From positions 1,860,001 to 1,924,000 of the forward strand of contig NZ_CP150634.1 of NCBI RefSeq assembly GCF_038051925.1: a stretch of DNA of 64,000 bases, given 5' to 3'. The translations under genes and the position numbers were made by a program. Below the pieces are notes generated by a model. It made no database searches and was not told the DNA's origin. It worked only from the letters and a program-made list of their open reading frames with translations. The stretch's first letter is position 1, and each line of letters begins with the position of its first letter. This document shows positions 63,387 through 64,000 of this stretch, piece after piece. The DNA comes from Methylotuvimicrobium sp. KM2 (GTDB taxonomy: Bacteria > Pseudomonadota > Gammaproteobacteria > Methylococcales > Methylomonadaceae).

Positions 63387-64000
63387 ATGGCTGAACGATT
63401 GCCCTCTGTCAACGTACGGCGCAATCTCTCTTCCCCTTTTTTGTCATCGACAAGCATGGTCGGGCGCGGATTGGAGGCCATACGGAAAGCCCCGGCCACT
63501 GTGCCGGCAGTCAATATGGACGAGCGTTACCGGTTAGCCCGCGGCAGTTATAATCGTATTACCGATGACGGCAATGAAATCCGATTTAACTGCGATGCGA
63601 CGGCTAAAGTCATACACAGCAACGAAAGTGAAGCACTGCGGCCCTTGTTTTCGATGAGACAGCAGCTGAAACAAGATTTCTCGACGTTTCAAGAATTAGC
63701 CGATCAAGGTTACGGCAAGGCCTATTTCCCGCTTGCGAGAATGTATTTGGGCGGACAAGGGATTCCTCGAAATGCCGATAAAGCCGAATATTATATGCGT
63801 ATGGCGTTCAACTGGTGTACGGTTCATCAAGCGCTTGCCGATCCGGAAATTTGGATGGATTTGGCCGAGATGTACGGCAACGGGTTCGGCATTCAACAGA
63901 ATCCGGTTCAGGCATTGTCATGGTGCCGCAAGGCTGCCGAAGCAGGCCTGGCCAGCGCTCAATATAATCTGGGTTTAAAAATCGAATACGGATTAGGTGT
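63387..64000 (+). CDS. Sel1-repeat protein (3' end outside window)
   Basis: Open from ATG 63387 (GAGGAAATAG upstream) to the window edge, at least 204 residues. The first ~90 residues are basic and without a signal peptide. From about residue 105 come Sel1-like repeats: ELADQGYGKAYFPLARMYLG, ADPEIWMDLAEMYGNGFGIQ and QALSWCRKAAEAGLASAQYN. Sel1 repeats mediate protein-protein contacts. The function and the rest of the protein cannot be seen. It follows the rfbB operon but a family B repeat and a hairpin separate them. Confidence 0.82.
   Translation, partial: MAERLPSVNVRRNLSSPFLSSTSMVGRGLEAIRKAPATVPAVNMDERYRLARGSYNRITDDGNEIRFNCDATAKVIHSNESEALRPLFSMRQQLKQDFSTFQELADQGYGKAYFPLARMYLGGQGIPRNADKAEYYMRMAFNWCTVHQALADPEIWMDLAEMYGNGFGIQQNPVQALSWCRKAAEAGLASAQYNLGLKIEYGLG

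Overview
This window looks like chromosomal DNA of a gammaproteobacterium, most likely a type I methanotroph of the order Methylococcales (inference). The support is a four-gene PQQ-linked ABC exporter cluster (58.2-61.8 kb), a two-subunit pyruvate carboxylase, a fused FeoA-FeoB, several c-type cytochromes, and intergenic spaces packed with short palindromic repeats. No rRNA or tRNA gene and no CRISPR array was seen.

Layout. 0-9 kb is a metal and Fe-S block on the plus strand: the tail of a CoA-disulfide-reductase-type rhodanese, FeoAB, a CPC-type P1B ATPase, a SufC-like ATPase with a SufB/D-like partner, a ZIP transporter whose 5' end is tandemly triplicated, a ferritin-like protein and a SAM methyltransferase. 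9-13.3 kb is a decayed accessory region: an SDR fragment, three genes followed by attC-like integron sites (Mrr-like nuclease, MAPEG protein, metallo-beta-lactamase fold protein), a truncated membrane protein and a broken gamma-glutamyltranspeptidase. 13.4-19.2 kb holds a LysR regulator divergent from azoR-yceI-pirin, a YadGH-type ABC exporter and a DUF1348 protein. 19.4-22.7 kb (minus) holds an ahcY remnant and an operon with a tri-haem cytochrome c peroxidase, a monohaem cytochrome c, a NifX-like protein and a membrane protein.

22.7-34.5 kb is the second accessory region. It holds a candidate sRNA, a complete IS4-family element with an 11-bp target duplication, a locus of unusual genes (SLOG-like Rossmann protein; nucleoside-deoxyribosyltransferase-like/TPR protein; TPR-patatin phospholipase with membrane tail; membrane protein with a TIR-like C-terminal domain; muramidase), a Phd/RelE toxin-antitoxin pair and a stub of hsdR. 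The multigene locus is my best candidate for an undescribed conflict or stress-response system.

34.5-51.8 kb is mostly housekeeping: an RND efflux permease with its adaptor, a lipoprotein hydrolase, a TolC-like protein, Pta, a Sua5-type threonylcarbamoyl-AMP synthase, PycB and PycA, and GlnS. 51.8-53.5 kb is a gene-free repeat thicket ending in a candidate sRNA. 53.5-57.7 kb (minus) holds a small coiled-coil protein, a Na/Pi cotransporter, a MOSC protein, a small hypothetical protein and a PilZ protein. 58.2-62.9 kb is the PQQ-associated ABC cluster translationally coupled to rfbB. The window ends inside a Sel1-repeat protein.

The most striking non-genic feature is a nested set of non-autonomous palindromic elements. 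One family sits inside another with visible target duplications, one is read in frame as protein inside a membrane gene, and others appear to have broken or duplicated genes.
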